Below are positions 6,694-8,193 of a DNA stretch of 8,193 nt, in pieces. A program made the translations under genes and the position numbers. The notes under the pieces are model-generated. The model saw only the letters and a list, made by a program, of their open reading frames with translations. It did no database searches and had not been told where the DNA came from. This DNA comes from Hyphomicrobiaceae bacterium (GTDB taxonomy: Bacteria > Pseudomonadota > Alphaproteobacteria > Rhizobiales > Hyphomicrobiaceae). The DNA lies in assembly GCA_020442225.1 (NCBI GenBank), contig JAGRKR010000228.1, positions 1 to 8,193 of the forward strand. The letters are read 5' to 3'. The number at the start of each line of letters is the position of its first letter. The stretch's first letter is position 1.

Positions 6694-6819
6694 TCGCTCA
6701 GGACGAAATTTCCCAGTCACCGGCCCTAAAGCCGCCCTTTTCGCAGCCGTTATTCGCGCCCCGAACGACGGGCCGATGCGTTTGCCGCCCGCGAGAGCCA
6801 TCGAGGAGCTGTACCGTCC
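6694..6819. other. Intergenic gap after the transporter gene
   Basis: No convincing terminator is visible: the short GGC/GCC pairings near 6721-6740 are weak, although a run of four T follows. GAGGAG at 6803-6808 is the likely ribosome-binding site of the small gene starting at 6820. Confidence 0.4.
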
Positions 6820-7020
6820 ATGCGCGCCGATCCAGCGAACGGTCTGAGCGATACCTTGCCGACGCGGCGTCCCCTGCGTTGGGCCATCCGGCGCGCCATC
6901 ACGGCGCTCGCCATCGTGCTCCTGGTCAGCCTGCTCGCCGCCGTTCTGATGCATGCCAGCATCGACGAGACCGCCGAGGCGAACCCGCGGCCTGCCGCCG
7001 CCGCCGTGGCCAAGCCCTGA
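6820..7020 (+). CDS. Small single-pass membrane protein, function unknown
   Basis: 66-residue protein. Residues 1-24 are hydrophilic and basic near the membrane (TRRPLRWAIRR), residues 25-44 form one hydrophobic helix (RAITALAIVLLVSLLAAVLM), and residues 45-66 are a short tail rich in Ala, Pro and Glu. The positive-inside rule puts the N-terminus in the cytoplasm and the tail in the periplasm; there is no clear signal-peptidase site, so it is probably a membrane anchor rather than a secreted protein. GAGGAG lies 11 bases before the ATG, slightly far but the best such signal nearby. I do not recognise a family. It lies between the efflux cassette and rimK, separated by 126 and 295 bases, so it need not belong to either. 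The membrane-protein composition argues against a chance frame. Confidence 0.6.
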   Translation: MRADPANGLSDTLPTRRPLRWAIRRAITALAIVLLVSLLAAVLMHASIDETAEANPRPAAAAVAKP

Positions 7021-7315
7021 CGGGCGATCAACCGTGCGCCCCGCCCTCTGCGGGGCCGCGCAGGCGTGCCGCGGCCTCACCATCGATATGTGTCGGTTGC
7101 GACTCCCCTCCATCTCCTCGCTGGGGCGCATCGATCGCCTCCTGGCCGCCGCCCGCCATGCCCGCGACCGGGCGCCCTGAGTGCGCCGCATTGGCAGGCC
7201 GTCCCCCACCGCGAGGATGTGGCAGCCCACCGCCAAACATGATCTAGTCTAGCCGTCGAGACGTCCGGCGCCGAACGGAAGATCCGTGCGCGCCCCAAGC
7301 TGGAGACCACACCCC
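7021..7315. other. Gap between the small membrane protein gene and rimK
   Basis: No supported gene. A short frame starting at GTG 7034 or ATG 7088 and ending at 7180 is Arg/Ala-rich with no ribosome-binding site and is not called. The region holds a stem-loop (7038-7056) and an AT-richer stretch around 7232-7252 (with CTAGTCTAG at 7244-7252 region) where a rimK promoter might lie, but no -35/-10 pair of normal spacing is convincing. GGAGA at 7302-7306 is the rimK ribosome-binding site. Confidence 0.4.
7038..7056 (+). terminator. Stem-loop, possible terminator without U-tract
   Basis: GCCCCGC (7038-7044) pairs perfectly with GCGGGGC (7050-7056) around a 5-base loop, 17 bases after the stop of the small membrane protein gene. 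All seven pairs are G-C. No T-run follows, so it is not a classical intrinsic terminator; it may stabilise the mRNA end or assist a factor-dependent stop. Confidence 0.4.
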
Positions 7316-8193
7316 GTGCGCCTCGTGATGCTCGCCCGCAATGCAGCGCTCTACTCTCACAGGCGCCTGGTGGAAGCCGCCGAGCAGCGCGGCCATTCGC
7401 TGGACGTGATCAACACGCTCCACGTGCACATGAACATCACGTCCAACAAGCCCGTATTGCATCACGGCGGCCAGACGCTCCCGCTCTACGACGCGGTCAT
7501 CCCGCGCATCGGCGCCTCCGTCACGCACTACGGCCTGGCTGTGCTCCGGCAGTTCGAGATGCAGGGTGTCTACCCCCTCAACGAGAGCGTCGCCATCGGC
7601 CGCTCCCGCGACAAGTTGCGCTCGCTGCAGCTCCTGGCCCGCGATGGCATCGGACTGCCGGTCACCGCCTTCGCCCACGATCCACGCCGCGCCGAGGAAG
7701 TCGTCATGGAGGTCGGCGGCGCGCCCTGCGTCATCAAGCTGCTCGAAGGCACGCAGGGCGTCGGCGTGATCCTGGCCGACACGATCAACTCGGCCAAGTC
7801 GATCATCGAGGCCTTCCGCAAGGCCAACGTCAATATTCTCGTGCAGGAGTACATCAAGGAGGCGGGCGGCGCCGACATCCGCGCCTTCGTCATCGGTGAG
7901 GAGGTCGTGGCGGCAATGGAGCGCCAGGGACGGCCAGGCGAATTCCGCTCGAACCTGCATCGCGGCGGGGCGGCCAGGGCCGTGGCGCTGACCAGCGACG
8001 AGCGGGACACGGCGCTACGGGCCGCTCGCACGCTCGGCCTCAACGTCTGCGGCGTCGACATGCTCCGCTCGGCCAAGGGGCCAGTGGTGATGGAGGTCAA
8101 CTCATCGCCGGGCCTCGAGGGCATCGAGAAGGCCTCCGGGCTCGACATCGCCGCGCGCATCATCGTCTTTCTGGAGCAGCATGCGCGGCAGGG
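7316..8193 (+). CDS. rimK: RimK, ribosomal protein S6 L-glutamate ligase (3' end cut by window edge)
   Basis: ATP-grasp ligase that adds glutamate residues to the C-terminus of ribosomal protein S6 using ATP; the E. coli enzyme also makes poly-alpha-glutamate. 292 residues are present and the E. coli protein has 300, so only the extreme C-terminus is missing. The N-terminal domain (1 to about 95) has LYSHRRL (12-18), AVIPRIG (60-66) and [18 protein letters not shown] (86-103). The ATP-grasp domain has [13 protein letters not shown] (139-151) with K141, the hinge [10 protein letters not shown] (174-183), ADIR (186-189), [11 protein letters not shown] (210-220), and the metal-binding D248, E260 and N262 ([15 protein letters not shown], 258-272). 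These align with E. coli RimK without gaps as far as can be judged from memory. The GTG at 7316 matches the E. coli start and has GGAGA 9 bases upstream; an in-frame GTG at 7286 would add 10 residues and has a poorly spaced ribosome-binding site. S6 (rpsF) is not in view. Assignment is very secure. Confidence 0.95.
   Translation, partial: MRLVMLARNAALYSHRRLVEAAEQRGHSLDVINTLHVHMNITSNKPVLHHGGQTLPLYDAVIPRIGASVTHYGLAVLRQFEMQGVYPLNESVAIGRSRDKLRSLQLLARDGIGLPVTAFAHDPRRAEEVVMEVGGAPCVIKLLEGTQGVGVILADTINSAKSIIEAFRKANVNILVQEYIKEAGGADIRAFVIGEEVVAAMERQGRPGEFRSNLHRGGAARAVALTSDERDTALRAARTLGLNVCGVDMLRSAKGPVVMEVNSSPGLEGIEKASGLDIAARIIVFLEQHARQ

Noticed and set aside
7034..7180. Short + strand frame (GTG 7034 or ATG 7088) before rimK
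   Set aside because: No ribosome-binding site, Arg/Ala-biased composition, and its GTG start lies at the foot of the stem-loop; insufficient support for a gene.
5817..7247. 476-codon + strand frame overlapping the transporter end, the small gene and the gap
   Set aside because: Arg/His/Pro/Ala-rich translation typical of a shifted frame over GC-rich DNA; it crosses the end of one gene, a second gene and non-coding sequence, with no motif.
7244..7960. Minus-strand frames opposite rimK (7244-7960 and 7570-8163)
   Set aside because: The + strand encodes an unmistakable RimK over the full length, so these are shadows.
1..8193. tRNA, rRNA, CRISPR array, insertion sequence or phage elements
   Set aside because: No cloverleaf-like sequence, regularly spaced repeat, terminal inverted repeat with transposase, or phage gene was seen on either strand.

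Overview
The window is GC-rich (roughly two thirds G+C by eye) with tightly packed genes, all on the + strand. Codon use strongly favours G/C at third positions. The secreted TPR protein with a paired-cysteine N-terminus, the family III CoA-transferase, the EmrA-type adaptor and RimK together suggest an alphaproteobacterium, probably of the Hyphomicrobiales/Rhizobiales type. That placement is inference from gene content and style; no rRNA or other marker gene is present.

Layout from left to right: (1) positions 1-307 hold no supported gene; the far left edge has weak minus-strand promoter and ribosome-binding signals that could serve a divergent gene outside the window. (2) 308-2041 encodes an exported protein made almost entirely of about 14 TPR repeats. 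(3) 2165-3352 encodes a CaiB/BaiF (family III) CoA-transferase with its catalytic Asp in place. (4) 3516-6693 is an efflux-type cassette: an imperfect palindrome that looks like a MarR operator, a MarR-family regulator, an EmrA/HlyD-type membrane fusion protein whose start overlaps the regulator stop (ATGA), and a multi-pass MFS protein with BT1 (folate/biopterin transporter) signatures. (5) 6820-7020 is a small single-pass membrane protein of unknown function. (6) 7021-7315 is non-coding as far as can be seen, with one perfect stem-loop. (7) 7316 to the right edge is rimK (ribosomal protein S6 glutamate ligase), missing only its last few codons.

The most coherent unit is the MarR-EmrA-MFS cassette. 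The expected reading is that the MarR protein represses its own operon through the palindrome and that a small molecule relieves repression, so that the adaptor and transporter are made. The unusual point is the transporter: EmrA-type adaptors normally sit beside a 14-helix DHA2 (EmrB-like) pump, whereas here the adjacent transporter resembles the BT1 family. The remaining genes look like ordinary chromosomal genes. I saw no mobile element, CRISPR array, tRNA or rRNA. Several very long antisense reading frames are explained by codon bias and are not genes.
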